Part shown: piece after piece, positions 1-9,325 of the stretch
Position numbering within the stretch: position 1 is the first letter of the stretch
How the letters are laid out: each line of letters begins with the position of its first letter
DNA from: Cohaesibacter marisflavi
GTDB lineage: Bacteria > Pseudomonadota > Alphaproteobacteria > Rhizobiales > Cohaesibacteraceae
Assembly (NCBI RefSeq): GCF_900115225.1
Contig: NZ_FOVR01000006.1
Coordinates: forward strand, 124,001 to 188,000
DNA length: 64,000 bases
Direction: 5' to 3'
Translations under genes and position numbers: made by a program
The notes under the pieces: generated by a model
What the model saw: the letters and a program-made list of their open reading frames with translations, nothing else
Database searches by the model: none
Told to the model about the DNA's origin: nothing

Positions 1-1126
1 CGCCATTGCGGGTAAAGACGCCCGTCACAGAGTCATAATTACCTTCACGCCACCATTGCGAGTTGGTGCAATATTCGTAAGTCCCACCCCAGCGTACACG
101 CTCGCGAGACATGGTTTTTTGAACCATCTCATAACCGGTTTGCGAATATTGCGAGATGGACAAATCATCGACATAACCACTGACCGAAAAACGCAAAAGA
201 GACTTGTATTTCGGCAGGATCATCCCATTGATCTGGGTGATATGCGGATCGATGGAGGAAAAGACACCTAGCTCAGAGATGCCCTCATTCTCAGGAGAGA
301 AGCGAACCCCCTCTTCGAGGCGTGCCATCCATTCCGCATTTTGCGTGTCACTTTCATCCCCATTGAGAAAGTGGTCGGCCCCATAATCCGAATAATCATC
401 AGGAAGGCCAAACCGCTCTTTCAAGCGGGCAACATCACCGGCAATCCCGAACAAATCAGCATTGGTCACAAGACCGCGTGACTTGTTGGCAAGGTTGGCA
501 ACATCAGAGCCAAGGGTCTGAATACGAGGAGACGCCTCTGCCTGAAACTGCTCGACAAGTGTCAAACGAATATCATTTTTCTTTGTCGGGGATAGATCAT
601 CATCAGCATTTGCGGAGATGCTCTCAATGCCAGTTGGCGACAGAATAACAAAGGCCACTGCAATACGATCAAGAGGAATGTTCGGCGATTGAGGGTCACC
701 ACTTTCCATGCCACCAATCGCCGCCAAATGCGCAACGCGCGCGCTCTGGATGTTGATTTGCCGCGCCTCGGTTTCCTCCGTTTCCAGATTGACAACAAAG
801 TCGCGATAAACCGGTTCTTGTTCGACATCGCCACCCCAAACCACGATGGCAACCATTTTCTTATTCGCAACAGGCTGATGCTGCACAAGGTCAAGGCTCA
901 TCGGCGCACGCCGCATATAGGTTTTGCCAGCGTTAAAATAGACACCTTCCCCAATTGTGATGCCAAAGCTGCCATCTTTAGCAACCTCAAACCCACCATA
1001 GACCTGACCATCATGGATGGCATGCTTGACGAGCATATCCACCCCAGACCGCACATGGCCTTGAATGTTCATGAAGTCCTCAGCGGAAACCTCTTGATAG
1101 TCCTTAATTATGACCTGACGATCCAT
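1..1126 (-). CDS. Phage tail/baseplate-region protein, possibly DUF4815-like (3' end outside window)
   Basis: A leftward reading frame begins at an ATG at 1126, preceded by CAGGAG about ten bases upstream, and stays open to the window edge (about 375 residues seen). The start MDRQVIIKDYQEVSAEDFM is followed by a soluble, Gly/Asp-rich protein with no membrane segments. It follows tail protein I, the place where P2-type phages keep the tail fibre gene (H), so a fibre or fibre-attachment role is an inference from position. The sequence reminded me of the DUF4815 phage family, but this was not verified. The carboxyl end is missing. Confidence 0.6.
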   Translation of the reverse strand, partial: MDRQVIIKDYQEVSAEDFMNIQGHVRSGVDMLVKHAIHDGQVYGGFEVAKDGSFGITIGEGVYFNAGKTYMRRAPMSLDLVQHQPVANKKMVAIVVWGGDVEQEPVYRDFVVNLETEETEARQINIQSARVAHLAAIGGMESGDPQSPNIPLDRIAVAFVILSPTGIESISANADDDLSPTKKNDIRLTLVEQFQAEASPRIQTLGSDVANLANKSRGLVTNADLFGIAGDVARLKERFGLPDDYSDYGADHFLNGDESDTQNAEWMARLEEGVRFSPENEGISELGVFSSIDPHITQINGMILPKYKSLLRFSVSGYVDDLSISQYSQTGYEMVQKTMSRERVRWGGTYEYCTNSQWWREGNYDSVTGVFTRNG

Positions 1127-1140
1127 TAACTTAACTCCTG

Positions 1141-2355
1141 TTAGCTTCTGGTCATCTGACCCGCGAGGATCGGTTGACCTGCAAAATGTGGCTGACCGGC
1201 CAAGAAAGGCCGATAGGTCTGACTATTGATCAACACGCAATCAGCCAGCGCTTTGGCTGACCGCATCGCCTCGAAGCTCTCGCTAAGGCGGGCTTTATCC
1301 ACCTTGTTGGCGAAACTGCCAGCAGGCTTGACGCCAGCAAAGAAACCGTGCCGCAGCGATTTGCCAGGCATTGAAACCTTTAGCTCAGCCGTATGCGCTG
1401 GCATTTCCAAAGGCGTAAATGAGGCATAGGCGGTTGAGTTGCGCGGCTCTGGAGGAGCCAGATCACCAGCAAGAGCGATCTGCATGAAATAACGATAGTG
1501 CCCCGTAGGAAACGCAGCGAAACGCCGGAAAAGACGCGCACCGGCAAAGAATGCTCTGCCAATCTTCTTTGGTTCTGAGCCATAGGTTGGCAAGAGACCA
1601 TTCCCAGAACCAGCAGGCCGCAGAGGACGCGCAAGCTTTGGATGCTCAGCCATTTTATCGGCTGCAATCCGGGCAACCTGTTTTGAAGCGGTCGAACGAA
1701 CCGGCACTTGACCGACAAACCGGCCAGCAAAGGCCCGCTTGCCAACGGAGCGCCGCAAATGAACCGTCTGATAACCGTCCGCATCGAAACCAACACCGAT
1801 CTCTTGCGAAATGCCATCCTCGATCAAGACGGCCCGCTGACGAGAGCGCACGGTTGCCGTTGACGGCATCGCCACACGCCGAGCAAGAAAAAAGGGCTTA
1901 ATCGCCCCGCCTGCATAAATCCTCGATCTCTTATTCTGAGGGTGAACATTCCGAAAGATTTTCACTTTCGGCAACCCTTCAAGCCAAGCCAACCTTTGCT
2001 CTAGCGTATCAGACGCCCCGGCAAAAAACTTGAGAGGCGCGCGCCTGACCGAGAGCACCTCGGATCCAGCCAAGACAGCATATGCAGATATCCCCGCAAG
2101 CGTGCCTTTCATTTGGTGATGACGCACCGCCATGCGGATCACAGAACGTTTTTTGCTCTCATCCCAATCCGCGCGCCAGAAGTCCACCGAGAAAGCCGCT
2201 GCTAAATAGGGCAGCATTGGCACCGGACATTTGTCAGGATCCCAAAGCTCTCGAATAGGCACTTCGATCCTAAGCAGCCGCTCCGCCACCAAGGCCATAC
2301 TTTTTTCCAGAGGCGTCGCATTGTTTGGCAACACAGATGCACCATTGAAGGTCAT
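1141..2355 (-). CDS. Phage tail protein I (P2 gpI-like baseplate protein)
   Basis: A 404-residue protein whose first 100 residues carry the gpI pattern: Leu-Pro-rich start (MTFNGASVLPNNATPLEKSM), then PYLAAAFSVDFWRADWDE and a KGTLAGISAYAVLAG segment. In P2 and Mu relatives this protein joins the baseplate wedge next to gpJ. P2 gpI is only about 180 residues, so roughly the last 200 residues here (repeated FFAG/FLAG-type motifs) are an extension with no domain I recognise. The gene overlaps the preceding baseplate J gene by four bases (ATGA), which indicates translational coupling. Confidence 0.85.
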   Translation of the reverse strand: MTFNGASVLPNNATPLEKSMALVAERLLRIEVPIRELWDPDKCPVPMLPYLAAAFSVDFWRADWDESKKRSVIRMAVRHHQMKGTLAGISAYAVLAGSEVLSVRRAPLKFFAGASDTLEQRLAWLEGLPKVKIFRNVHPQNKRSRIYAGGAIKPFFLARRVAMPSTATVRSRQRAVLIEDGISQEIGVGFDADGYQTVHLRRSVGKRAFAGRFVGQVPVRSTASKQVARIAADKMAEHPKLARPLRPAGSGNGLLPTYGSEPKKIGRAFFAGARLFRRFAAFPTGHYRYFMQIALAGDLAPPEPRNSTAYASFTPLEMPAHTAELKVSMPGKSLRHGFFAGVKPAGSFANKVDKARLSESFEAMRSAKALADCVLINSQTYRPFLAGQPHFAGQPILAGQMTRS

Positions 2356-3221
2356 GCCAACACCTCATAGGAAATATCAAAGCCCTCACACCAGAAGACT
2401 TGATCCGCATTCGGAACCAAATCACGAGTTGGCTCAGCGATAACAACGCTTTGCACGTTGGATACGTGAGCCGCTGCAATCAAAGCCGATAGATTGACTG
2501 GCGCGCCGACCGAGTGTCGGTTGCTTGTGATCGTCTCCAGATTGGCCCTTGCCGCCGAAACAAGCTCTTGAGGATCAGGTCCGGCAGGAATGTGCAATAA
2601 GACTTTAACCCGGTATGGAGTCACAATGGCCGGTTTGACTGTGATTGCGACTGTCAGAGGACGGATTGCATCATCGTTGAGCCGTGATCGCACCGCAGAA
2701 ACAACCTCAGCCGATGGCGTTCCATCCCCCTCACGAGACAGAACCGCCACCAGAACCGCCCCCGGACGCGGCACAGAGAGACCAACATCCTTGACCTGAG
2801 AATGAGCCGCTTTTGCATGATAGCGATAGGCTCCGGCTGGCCCAGCAGAGGCGAAGGCCTCAAGCGCCAAGAGAATGCGCTCACGATAGTCAGCATCAGG
2901 CTCATCAGTCAGACGCGAAGTTGCAAAACGCGCGCCAATCGCATCAAGGTCCGAGCCAACCGCATGGGTGATCAAGACAGCCTTTGAAGCATCATTCACC
3001 CGCCCGCGCGTCATCAGCTCAAAATAGGCCTCAACCTCCTGATTGACTTTGAGAGGATCAGTTTCCAAAGATCCGACATCCCACGCGGGAAAGCGTGTGG
3101 ATAGCTCATCAACACGCTCACCGACAAGCGTTTCATAATCTAAATCCTCGATCACATGAGGCGCGGGCAATGCGCTCAAATCCGGTGCGAGAAAGCGATT
3201 TTTCATAGTTGGCCTCTTCAA
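2352..3221 (-). CDS. Baseplate J/gp47 family protein
   Basis: A 289-residue protein of the baseplate J family. The amino end (FLAPDLSALPAPHVIEDLDY) and a central ARFATSRLTDEPDADYRERI stretch match the family pattern, including the typical 'D..YR.RIL.a' segment. A VPRPGAVLVAVLSREGDGTP segment and a V..VRSRLNDDAIRPLTV segment follow, both characteristic of gpJ. The protein forms the wedge of a contractile-tail baseplate. It lies in the conserved V-W-J-I order and overlaps gene I by four bases. Length is normal for gpJ (about 300). Confidence 0.92.
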   Translation of the reverse strand: MKRPTMKNRFLAPDLSALPAPHVIEDLDYETLVGERVDELSTRFPAWDVGSLETDPLKVNQEVEAYFELMTRGRVNDASKAVLITHAVGSDLDAIGARFATSRLTDEPDADYRERILLALEAFASAGPAGAYRYHAKAAHSQVKDVGLSVPRPGAVLVAVLSREGDGTPSAEVVSAVRSRLNDDAIRPLTVAITVKPAIVTPYRVKVLLHIPAGPDPQELVSAARANLETITSNRHSVGAPVNLSALIAAAHVSNVQSVVIAEPTRDLVPNADQVFWCEGFDISYEVLA

Positions 3222-3226
3222 CCGAC

Positions 3227-3601
3227 CTATGCCAAGAACACAGAGACATTATGTTTTTCGACAGTGAAATCACCCAAGTGACCGTGCGGCATGAAATCGC
3301 CAACGACCGCGACCGGCAACCGGCCCTTGCGCCGGGTGGTCACCGCCTCGGCTGGCTTGACACGCTTGACATCAAAACGCGGCTCCCAAAGGTCAATTGC
3401 CAGAGCGATCGCCCAGAACATCAAGAGCGCATTTTCATTGTCGAGATTTTCGCGAAGCAACATCAGGGGAATGAACGAACCAAAATCCTCACGCATCACG
3501 CGCACACCAAAAGGCGTTGGCAAGATGTAATCCCGAATGCTCTGGACCGTGTGATCCCACTCGCTCGCCATCTTGCCAGTATTGCGATCAATCCCCGGCA
3601 T
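3227..3601 (-). CDS. Baseplate GPW/gp25 family protein
   Basis: About 124 residues starting MPGIDRNTGKMASEWDHTVQ. The pattern 'G.....W.hv.qsI.dIL.Tp.G.RvMr.dFGs..p' is the hallmark of the gp25/gpW baseplate wedge family, related to T4 gp25. The frame is open upstream to 3694, but the upstream part is Arg/Lys/Pro-rich and overlaps the previous gene. The ATG at 3601 overlaps that gene by only 14 bases and gives the usual family length. It sits five bases before the baseplate J gene. Confidence 0.9.
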   Translation of the reverse strand: MPGIDRNTGKMASEWDHTVQSIRDYILPTPFGVRVMREDFGSFIPLMLLRENLDNENALLMFWAIALAIDLWEPRFDVKRVKPAEAVTTRRKGRLPVAVVGDFMPHGHLGDFTVEKHNVSVFLA

Positions 3602-3821
3602 TGTCTTTTGCGCGCGCCGCGTCAGGGGCCTTTTCACCCTTGGACGCGGCCTTAGCTTTCGCCTCGGACTTTTCATGCGCCGGGGTGGTGACATGACCGA
3701 GCAACCAAAAATAGTTGAATTGTTTCTCGGTCAGCTCGATTGTCTGCCCCGGTTTGACCGGTGCGCCATTGATACGCTCACCGGCCTTTTCGGTGACCTT
3801 ACATTTCATTGTCTTGGACAT
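3588..3821 (-). CDS. Small phage protein, possibly DUF7210-like
   Basis: A 77-residue protein starting MSKTMKCKVTEKAGERINGA. The first 45 residues read like a compact domain ('...v.pGqtieLtekqf.yf.llGhVt'), which resembles small phage proteins often classed as DUF7210. The last 30 residues are Lys/Ala-rich and probably disordered. It lies between the V and W baseplate genes and overlaps gp25 by 14 bases. The role is unknown; the family guess comes from memory and is weak. Confidence 0.6.
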   Translation of the reverse strand: MSKTMKCKVTEKAGERINGAPVKPGQTIELTEKQFNYFWLLGHVTTPAHEKSEAKAKAASKGEKAPDAARAKDNAGD

Positions 3822-3833
3822 GATTTTAATTCC

Positions 3834-4358
3834 TCACTTTGGATCAAACGTGCGAGATCCGCCCCTCACGACACCGCCATGAGTATGGGTCTCATCAATT
3901 CTCACGCCGTTATTTTTGACATAACCCGCATCATGATCGACATTGCCGACCGTGCGGACCCCTGAGCCTGTCAGCTCCAAAAGCTTGCCATCGACCTCGG
4001 CCAAGATCTGGCCATCCTTGATCCGCAAGGAGGTCGAGCCGACCGTCAGCCTCAGCTCATCAGGACCATCAGAGGGGTTTTTGTTTTCGCCGGTCCAGTC
4101 ACCGGGCAGGAAAAAAGCTTGCCGCGCATCACCATTTAGGCAAAAGAGCGTGACAGGCTCGCCCACACTGGCGGTAATGTTGAGTTTCACCGCACCGGCT
4201 GCAAAGCTTTTCTTTCGCGCGCGGATCGGGTCACCGGGACCGACCGAGATCTCGGCGAAATCACCGTCAACTTTTGTGATCTTGCCCGACCGAATAACCC
4301 GCTCGACCCGCTTCTCAATCGCGCTAAGCCTTGAAAAGATTTCCTGAAAGGGATCCAT
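3834..4358 (-). CDS. Phage baseplate assembly protein V
   Basis: A 174-residue protein. It has an amino-terminal helix (IFSRLSAIEKRVERVI), then an OB-fold-like domain with the typical VGEPVTLFCLNGD and FLPGDW segments, and ends with the ETHTHGGV histidine motif of spike proteins. In P2 this protein is the membrane-piercing baseplate spike; the terminal His-x-His pairs bind metal at the tip in the family. The ATG at 4358 shares one base with the stop of the preceding gene (TGATG), so I prefer it to the TTG one codon upstream. Confidence 0.92.
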   Translation of the reverse strand: MDPFQEIFSRLSAIEKRVERVIRSGKITKVDGDFAEISVGPGDPIRARKKSFAAGAVKLNITASVGEPVTLFCLNGDARQAFFLPGDWTGENKNPSDGPDELRLTVGSTSLRIKDGQILAEVDGKLLELTGSGVRTVGNVDHDAGYVKNNGVRIDETHTHGGVVRGGSRTFDPK

Positions 4359-5122
4359 CAATCCAAAACCTTGTCAGACGGGTCGAGACCAGCGACCGGC
4401 AACCAGACAAAGCCGCCCTCATCCGGCACAAGATCACCAAGCCCCAGCAGTTGAGCCTCACCGCTGCTCATATTGCGCTCAGCCAGCTCAGCCAATTGCG
4501 GCAATGCCGCCGGATCCCCGGCAATATCAGCCCGCAACAAAGCCGCATGGCGTGCCGTCTCAGGGACATTTTCAAGATAGGAGAGCGCCCGATCCACCCA
4601 ACCGGTGGCAGGCTTGTGAGGCGCTGGCTCGGCCAGCATGCGCGCGGTCAGATAGATCTCACGCGCGGCAAACCGCACCCCATCTTTGCGACCACCGCCG
4701 ACCATGCTTTTGCCAGTCACCAGATCCACCCCATCATGAAACAGCTCAGCCGCCTCACTGCTCTCAGGCTGCAAGGCAAATAAGATCCCTCGCTCAAGAC
4801 GCGAGAGATAAATCACCGCTCCCGGATCTGAATACGGTAATTTCCATTTTTGGCGGCTTGGATCATTCGCCGCTTTCTCATCGGCATAAAGCACCGCCAT
4901 CGAAATGAGAAACGTTTGCTCTGATCGCCCCTTGAACACCGAAGGGCTGACCGTGAGTTGTGTATCCTCGGAATTGACGATCACGATAGGAGCGCAATGG
5001 TGCGCCTTATCCTTGATGATATTTCCGATCAGAGCGTCAAACACCCGCTCATGACCCGCAAGGGTATCAGCGGCCTTGATCGCCTGCACAAGCAACATTT
5101 GCAAAATGGATCTGATAATCAT
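4358..5122 (-). CDS. Phage protein of unknown function between neck and baseplate genes
   Basis: A 254-residue protein starting MIIRSILQMLLVQAIKAADT. Residues about 40-110 (PIVIVNSEDTQLTV ... EQTFLISMAVLYA) have an alternating pattern like tail-terminator or tail-completion proteins. The second half, with PATGWVDRALSYLENVPE, is Ala/Leu-rich. It starts within the stop of the preceding gene (ATGA overlap), so it belongs to the structural operon. By position it could be a tail completion protein; I do not recognise a family. Confidence 0.7.
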   Translation of the reverse strand: MIIRSILQMLLVQAIKAADTLAGHERVFDALIGNIIKDKAHHCAPIVIVNSEDTQLTVSPSVFKGRSEQTFLISMAVLYADEKAANDPSRQKWKLPYSDPGAVIYLSRLERGILFALQPESSEAAELFHDGVDLVTGKSMVGGGRKDGVRFAAREIYLTARMLAEPAPHKPATGWVDRALSYLENVPETARHAALLRADIAGDPAALPQLAELAERNMSSGEAQLLGLGDLVPDEGGFVWLPVAGLDPSDKVLD

Positions 5123-5508
5123 GCCACTGACACCTTGACGTTGATCAGGTCATTGGAGGACTGAGGCGCATACTCAACGACATAAGCAGCCCTCTCATGG
5201 TCGAGCTGCTCAATCCGATCCAATTCCTTGAAGGTAAAGCCCGACGGCAAGTCAGCCTTTCGAAACCGGATAAACGGCACCGTCAGGGCGACATCACCCT
5301 TAAAGTTGACGCCGATCCGCTCGCCATCGAGCTTTTGCGAAAACTCTTTATCCAGCGGGACACCCACGCATTCAAAAGGCTCGACCGTCCCACTTTTATC
5401 AGCATTTCCATATTGGTCTCGCACCACCCGACTGATCGAATAGCGTTCACCAAAAACTTGGTTGTTGATGCCAGCGGAAACGGTCGCCATAGCTCGCCGC
5501 AGGGACAT
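5119..5508 (-). CDS. Probable head-tail joining (neck) protein
   Basis: A 129-residue protein placed directly after the capsid decoration gene, the position of gpFII-type head-tail joining proteins. It contains VFGERYSISRVVRDQYGNAD near the start and a beta-rich carboxyl end (LIPxxL absent; ELDRIEQLDHERAAYVVEYA). Size fits the roughly 115-130 residues usual for neck proteins. It begins two bases after the stop of the DUF2190 gene. The assignment rests mainly on position and size. Confidence 0.55.
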   Translation of the reverse strand: MSLRRAMATVSAGINNQVFGERYSISRVVRDQYGNADKSGTVEPFECVGVPLDKEFSQKLDGERIGVNFKGDVALTVPFIRFRKADLPSGFTFKELDRIEQLDHERAAYVVEYAPQSSNDLINVKVSVA

Positions 5509-5510
5509 GA

Positions 5511-5837
5511 TTAAACCACGGACGGGACCAGCACGATCTCGATCCGGCTGTCAGCCGAAGCCGAGACAGCAATGCCCACCAACGTGTTGTCGGTTGCGGC
5601 CCCCGTGAAGGCCTTATCCGCAGCCTTCCAATAAAGCTTTGCACCAACCGAGACGGCATTACCAGTAAAGGGCACATCATATTTGCCGTTGCGCTTAAGC
5701 CCCACCAGTTCACCCTCCTTGGCAGAGGTGACATAGCAACCAAACAGAGAACCAATCTGAGCAAAAGCGCCAGACTTGGCGCCACCCTCTGGCGCAGGCA
5801 CATCAATGACATTGCCATCGGAAAGATAGTTTTTCAT
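5511..5837 (-). CDS. DUF2190 family capsid decoration (cement) protein
   Basis: A 108-residue beta-rich protein. It opens with MKNYLSDGNVIDVPAPEGGA, followed by GSLFGCYVTSAKEGELVGL, a GVGAKLYW-like segment (VSVGAKLYWKAADKAF) and NTLVGIAVSAS. This is the DUF2190 pattern, in which 'G......V.a..GE...l...GV..lp' leads into 'G..vYwd......t'. Members decorate or stabilise the capsid shell next to the major capsid gene, exactly the position found here. A weak AGGA precedes the ATG. Confidence 0.88.
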   Translation of the reverse strand: MKNYLSDGNVIDVPAPEGGAKSGAFAQIGSLFGCYVTSAKEGELVGLKRNGKYDVPFTGNAVSVGAKLYWKAADKAFTGAATDNTLVGIAVSASADSRIEIVLVPSVV

Positions 5838-5915
5838 GATCTTGGATCCTTAAAACGAGCAAAGCCCAGCGCGGTGGCTAGGCTTTTGCTCAAATAGTGG
5901 AATGGATAGGTCTAG

Positions 5916-7835
5916 TTATTGGCCGGGATTTTTGACCGCACCCCGGAAATCAGATGCCGAGACATGGAAATCGAGCACCACGACCAGCTCAACGCCATCA
6001 ACCGGGCTCGACTGATTGCGCATGAAGATCGGCCCCGGATTTTGGCGCAAATATCCGTAGGTCATCACGTCATACATCTCAGGGTTAGCGAACAAGCGCC
6101 AAGATTTATCAATGATCTCAGACTCGACAACCAGCTCCAGCTTGCCGCTAAACGGGTTAAAGTCAGCCTGCTTGGTCGGGGTGACCTGAGCAAGGAACAT
6201 TTCAGCTTTAGTTTCCAGATCGGGGCCAACCAGCAGCTTTTTCGCCGGAATGCTCAAGCGCTGTTTATCTAGGCTCTCCTGCTGCCGCATAGCCTTGCGA
6301 GCAGCAGAGACCCCATCAACACCGAGCGCCGCCGCAGCCAGCAAGTTCTTGTGAGCGTCATCAAACAGTGCCTTGCCATCCGACAGCTTTGGACCATTGC
6401 CGCCGTTGCTCAGCAAGATCTTGTAAGCCAGACCATTCTCAAACAGCAAAACAGCCTGAGCCGCCCGGCGACCAATGTCAGCAAATGCACCCAGATTGTC
6501 ATTGATCAGCATTTGACGAGTGATCGAGACACGCCGCCCGAAGGTTTTAAGCTGGGAGGTTTCCTTGCCTTCCGAGATACCGCCGAAATCAATCTCGCCC
6601 TTTTCCGTCACTTGCTTGAGCGTCGGGAAATCGCCAAGACTGTAAGAGCTGGAGGCCTTGAAATCCTGCAAGTCAGACCGGCGCATGATCTCGCGATAGG
6701 TCGGAGCCGCCCGATCATATTCACGCCGCATGAGCTGGTGATTGACCCCCTCCAGGATCAGCGGAAAATCACCGGTGGTGAGAGCGCGCTGGATGATATC
6801 AACGTCATTGCGCCCGAACGTTGCCCGCTCGCCCATAGAGGTCGCAGCTACATCGACAATCGAATAAGAGGTAAACTGACGCGCCTGATCACTCGGCTGG
6901 CTACCAGCCGCACGCGAGGCCAACGCATCGATCAAGGCCCCGCGCATATTGGCAGGATTGTCGAGCGTGCTTTCATTATGCGTGCCATTGGTCGGGGCCG
7001 AGGTGCGAGCCTGCAAAGCATTGAGTGCAGCATCACGCACCTCTTGCTCAGAGCGACCACCCATAGAGCGCACCCAATCCATTCCAAGGCCAGAGGCTTC
7101 GGCCTGCCCGCAAATATAGTCAATCGTTGCGGCAGAGCGCTCAGACTGAACAGGCGCAGCAGGCTCATTCTGTGCGCCGCGCGTTGCAACATCGGTTGCA
7201 GGATCGCCACCATTGACAGGATCCTGATTGGCGGACTGCCCGGCCCGCTGGTTATCGGTTTGTTTTGGCATGTCGCCATCCTCATTTTCTGGAGTTTCAA
7301 TAGGTTCGCCTTGCGGCAAGGAACGAATATTTGCAGACGGATCGGCAGGAACGGAGACGAGAGACACCTCCAGCAATTCCCACTTTCGCGCCGTCCAGAT
7401 CTCGCGATCATCCTCAACGCCGGTGCGCTCCCAACTATCCACCTTGTAACCGATAGACACACTGGAAAGCTCGCCGCGCTGGACCTGCCCCTCGGCCTCT
7501 CGGCCTGCATCACTATCAGCGAAGGTCAACAGGCCAACAAGCTGGCCATTCTCGACCCGCACATCACTGACGGTGCCAAGAATGGCATTTCGCTCAAACT
7601 GATTATGATGATCGAGGAGCTTGACTTGGCCACCAGCCGCACGGCTCAAATCAATCGCCGCGTCACTGATTTCCAATTCCTCAAAATCATACCAGCGCCG
7701 CACGCGGGATCCCGTTGAGAGGATCGCCTCAACGGATCGGGATCCCTCATCATAGCTTGAAGGCGTAAGATCAGCCGCTCGTGAGAGGCTTTGATTTCCC
7801 GGCTGGAAACGCTTTTGCTCAGTCTTTTTGGGCAT
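5916..7835 (-). CDS. Prohead protease / major capsid protein fusion
   Basis: A 639-residue protein with two parts. Residues about 1-190 resemble HK97-type (U35) prohead proteases: a SRVRRWYDFEE start region, the LLDHHNQ histidine motif, RGELSSVSIGYKVDSW with the presumed catalytic Ser, and ELLEVSLVSVPADP. An Asn/Ala/Pro-rich linker follows, with 'E..DGDMPKQTDNQ' about where a separate capsid start would be. The rest is a major capsid protein (LEGVNHQLM, PTYREIMRRSDLQDF, SYSLGDFPTLK). The protease is expected to clip itself and the scaffold during head maturation. Three consecutive ATGs lie at the start; I chose the last, after AAAGGGG, overlapping the portal gene by 17 bases. Confidence 0.88.
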   Translation of the reverse strand: MPKKTEQKRFQPGNQSLSRAADLTPSSYDEGSRSVEAILSTGSRVRRWYDFEELEISDAAIDLSRAAGGQVKLLDHHNQFERNAILGTVSDVRVENGQLVGLLTFADSDAGREAEGQVQRGELSSVSIGYKVDSWERTGVEDDREIWTARKWELLEVSLVSVPADPSANIRSLPQGEPIETPENEDGDMPKQTDNQRAGQSANQDPVNGGDPATDVATRGAQNEPAAPVQSERSAATIDYICGQAEASGLGMDWVRSMGGRSEQEVRDAALNALQARTSAPTNGTHNESTLDNPANMRGALIDALASRAAGSQPSDQARQFTSYSIVDVAATSMGERATFGRNDVDIIQRALTTGDFPLILEGVNHQLMRREYDRAAPTYREIMRRSDLQDFKASSSYSLGDFPTLKQVTEKGEIDFGGISEGKETSQLKTFGRRVSITRQMLINDNLGAFADIGRRAAQAVLLFENGLAYKILLSNGGNGPKLSDGKALFDDAHKNLLAAAALGVDGVSAARKAMRQQESLDKQRLSIPAKKLLVGPDLETKAEMFLAQVTPTKQADFNPFSGKLELVVESEIIDKSWRLFANPEMYDVMTYGYLRQNPGPIFMRNQSSPVDGVELVVVLDFHVSASDFRGAVKNPGQ

Positions 7836-9321
7836 CATCATCCCCTTTCTTATCATCACCCTCGGCATCATCCGGAGGATCGACAGATGCATTCACATTG
7901 CCTGAATAGTCAAAGCTGATCCCAGCACCCTTGAGCACCTGATCAGCCTCGACAAATTTGGCGACCACATCATCAAAATCACGGCCCCAGCGGGCGGTGA
8001 ATTCTTGCGGCGGCATGGCACCCGCTTTAACGGCCAAAATGTCCGCTTGCATATCCTTGATCGGGTCGAGATTTTCCTGCACCGGTGGCACAAAGTCAGC
8101 GGGATAGCCGCCTTTTCTTGGCTTGAGTTCCCCCTTGAGCACCGCCGCAAAAATGAAAGATTTTTGAACGCGTGAGCAAAAGCGAGGGATGAGCAACAAC
8201 TCTTGCGTTTGCAAAACAAATCGATAGAAGGGCAACCGACCGGCACGCATTGAGCTGTAATTCGCCTTGCGCATATCGCCAGAAACAAGGTCATAAGTCA
8301 TCGAGACGCCGATCCCTACCAACATCAGGATATTGGTGACGAACATCTCAAAGCTGGAATTGCTCGAAGGCGCGACCGCCTTGAACTCCTCCCCCGGCTT
8401 GCCGTCGATGATAACGCCCGGCGAGATCTTGCTCACTGATGGCCCCACGCTCTCACCCTTGTCGCCGGGCCGAAGCGCGCCGCCTGCCTGAGGACGTTGC
8501 CGGAATACAGCAAAGCATGCTTCAATCTTTGCCTTGACCAACGCAGCCTCGAAAAACTCATTGAGATCCTTGAGCGTCGGCAGAACAGGCGCAAGCCAGC
8601 TCACACCATTGATTTGACCGGGCCGGTCCTTGCGATAGAGATGAATAACGTCTTCCGCCAAAAACCGGGTGCTTTGGAACCCTTCATAGGAAATAGCCTC
8701 ACCGGGATGCTCATCATAGATATGATAGGCAACCCGCCGACCATGCCGGTCAAACTCAATTCCCATATCTATGCGCCCACCCTGAGGTAAAGGCCCATCT
8801 TTTGAGTGATCGAGATGATCGATCTCAAGCACCTGCAGCCGCAACGGCAAGATCGGGAAATCTCGATCCCATCGATAGACGATCAGCACAGCACCGCTCT
8901 CAGCCATGGCCCGCACAACAAGCCGCTGGAGACCATAGTAGGTCTCCTCACCGCCAAAATCGGCAACCTCGGCCCATTGGTCAAACAGCTTGTTTGTCTT
9001 TTTGTCGAGCGTCTTGACCCCGGTCCTCGACTTGGTTTTGATCCCGCGCCCGATGAGATAGATCTCAAACAGGCGCACGATCCGCTCAGCGACCGGATTA
9101 TCACGCACCGCCTGACGGGCATTGGCACGCACCGTGCCAGCCGATGGCCTCACCTCGGCATTCGCAGAGGTGCGAGGCGCGACAAACTCTCGAAAGCGCT
9201 TGGCAAGCATCTCGGCAGCATAGGAGCGTTGCCCCATGATCGACCGGCCAACCTGATAGCGCACATATTGGAGCGCCTGCCCTGAGGCAAGCGCTCCCGC
9301 AGCATTCCACAAAAAGCCCAT
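7819..9321 (-). CDS. Phage portal protein, lambda family
   Basis: About 500 residues, matching the lambda gpB-like portal family: RTSANAEVRPSAGTVRANAR and DNPVAERIVRLFEIYLIGRG near the amino end, then VLEIDHLD, EDVIHLYRKDRPGQINGVSW (typical 'H.y...RpGQ.RGvpw'), and NYSSMRAGRLPFYRF. Portals form the dodecameric DNA gate of the head. A Met five codons upstream lacks a ribosome site, while the ATG at 9321 lies shortly after the gpW stop and downstream of GAGAG. An Asp/Lys-rich tail (DDAEGDDKKGDDDAQ) ends the protein. Confidence 0.93.
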   Translation of the reverse strand: MGFLWNAAGALASGQALQYVRYQVGRSIMGQRSYAAEMLAKRFREFVAPRTSANAEVRPSAGTVRANARQAVRDNPVAERIVRLFEIYLIGRGIKTKSRTGVKTLDKKTNKLFDQWAEVADFGGEETYYGLQRLVVRAMAESGAVLIVYRWDRDFPILPLRLQVLEIDHLDHSKDGPLPQGGRIDMGIEFDRHGRRVAYHIYDEHPGEAISYEGFQSTRFLAEDVIHLYRKDRPGQINGVSWLAPVLPTLKDLNEFFEAALVKAKIEACFAVFRQRPQAGGALRPGDKGESVGPSVSKISPGVIIDGKPGEEFKAVAPSSNSSFEMFVTNILMLVGIGVSMTYDLVSGDMRKANYSSMRAGRLPFYRFVLQTQELLLIPRFCSRVQKSFIFAAVLKGELKPRKGGYPADFVPPVQENLDPIKDMQADILAVKAGAMPPQEFTARWGRDFDDVVAKFVEADQVLKGAGISFDYSGNVNASVDPPDDAEGDDKKGDDDAQKD

Positions 9322-9325
9322 GGCG

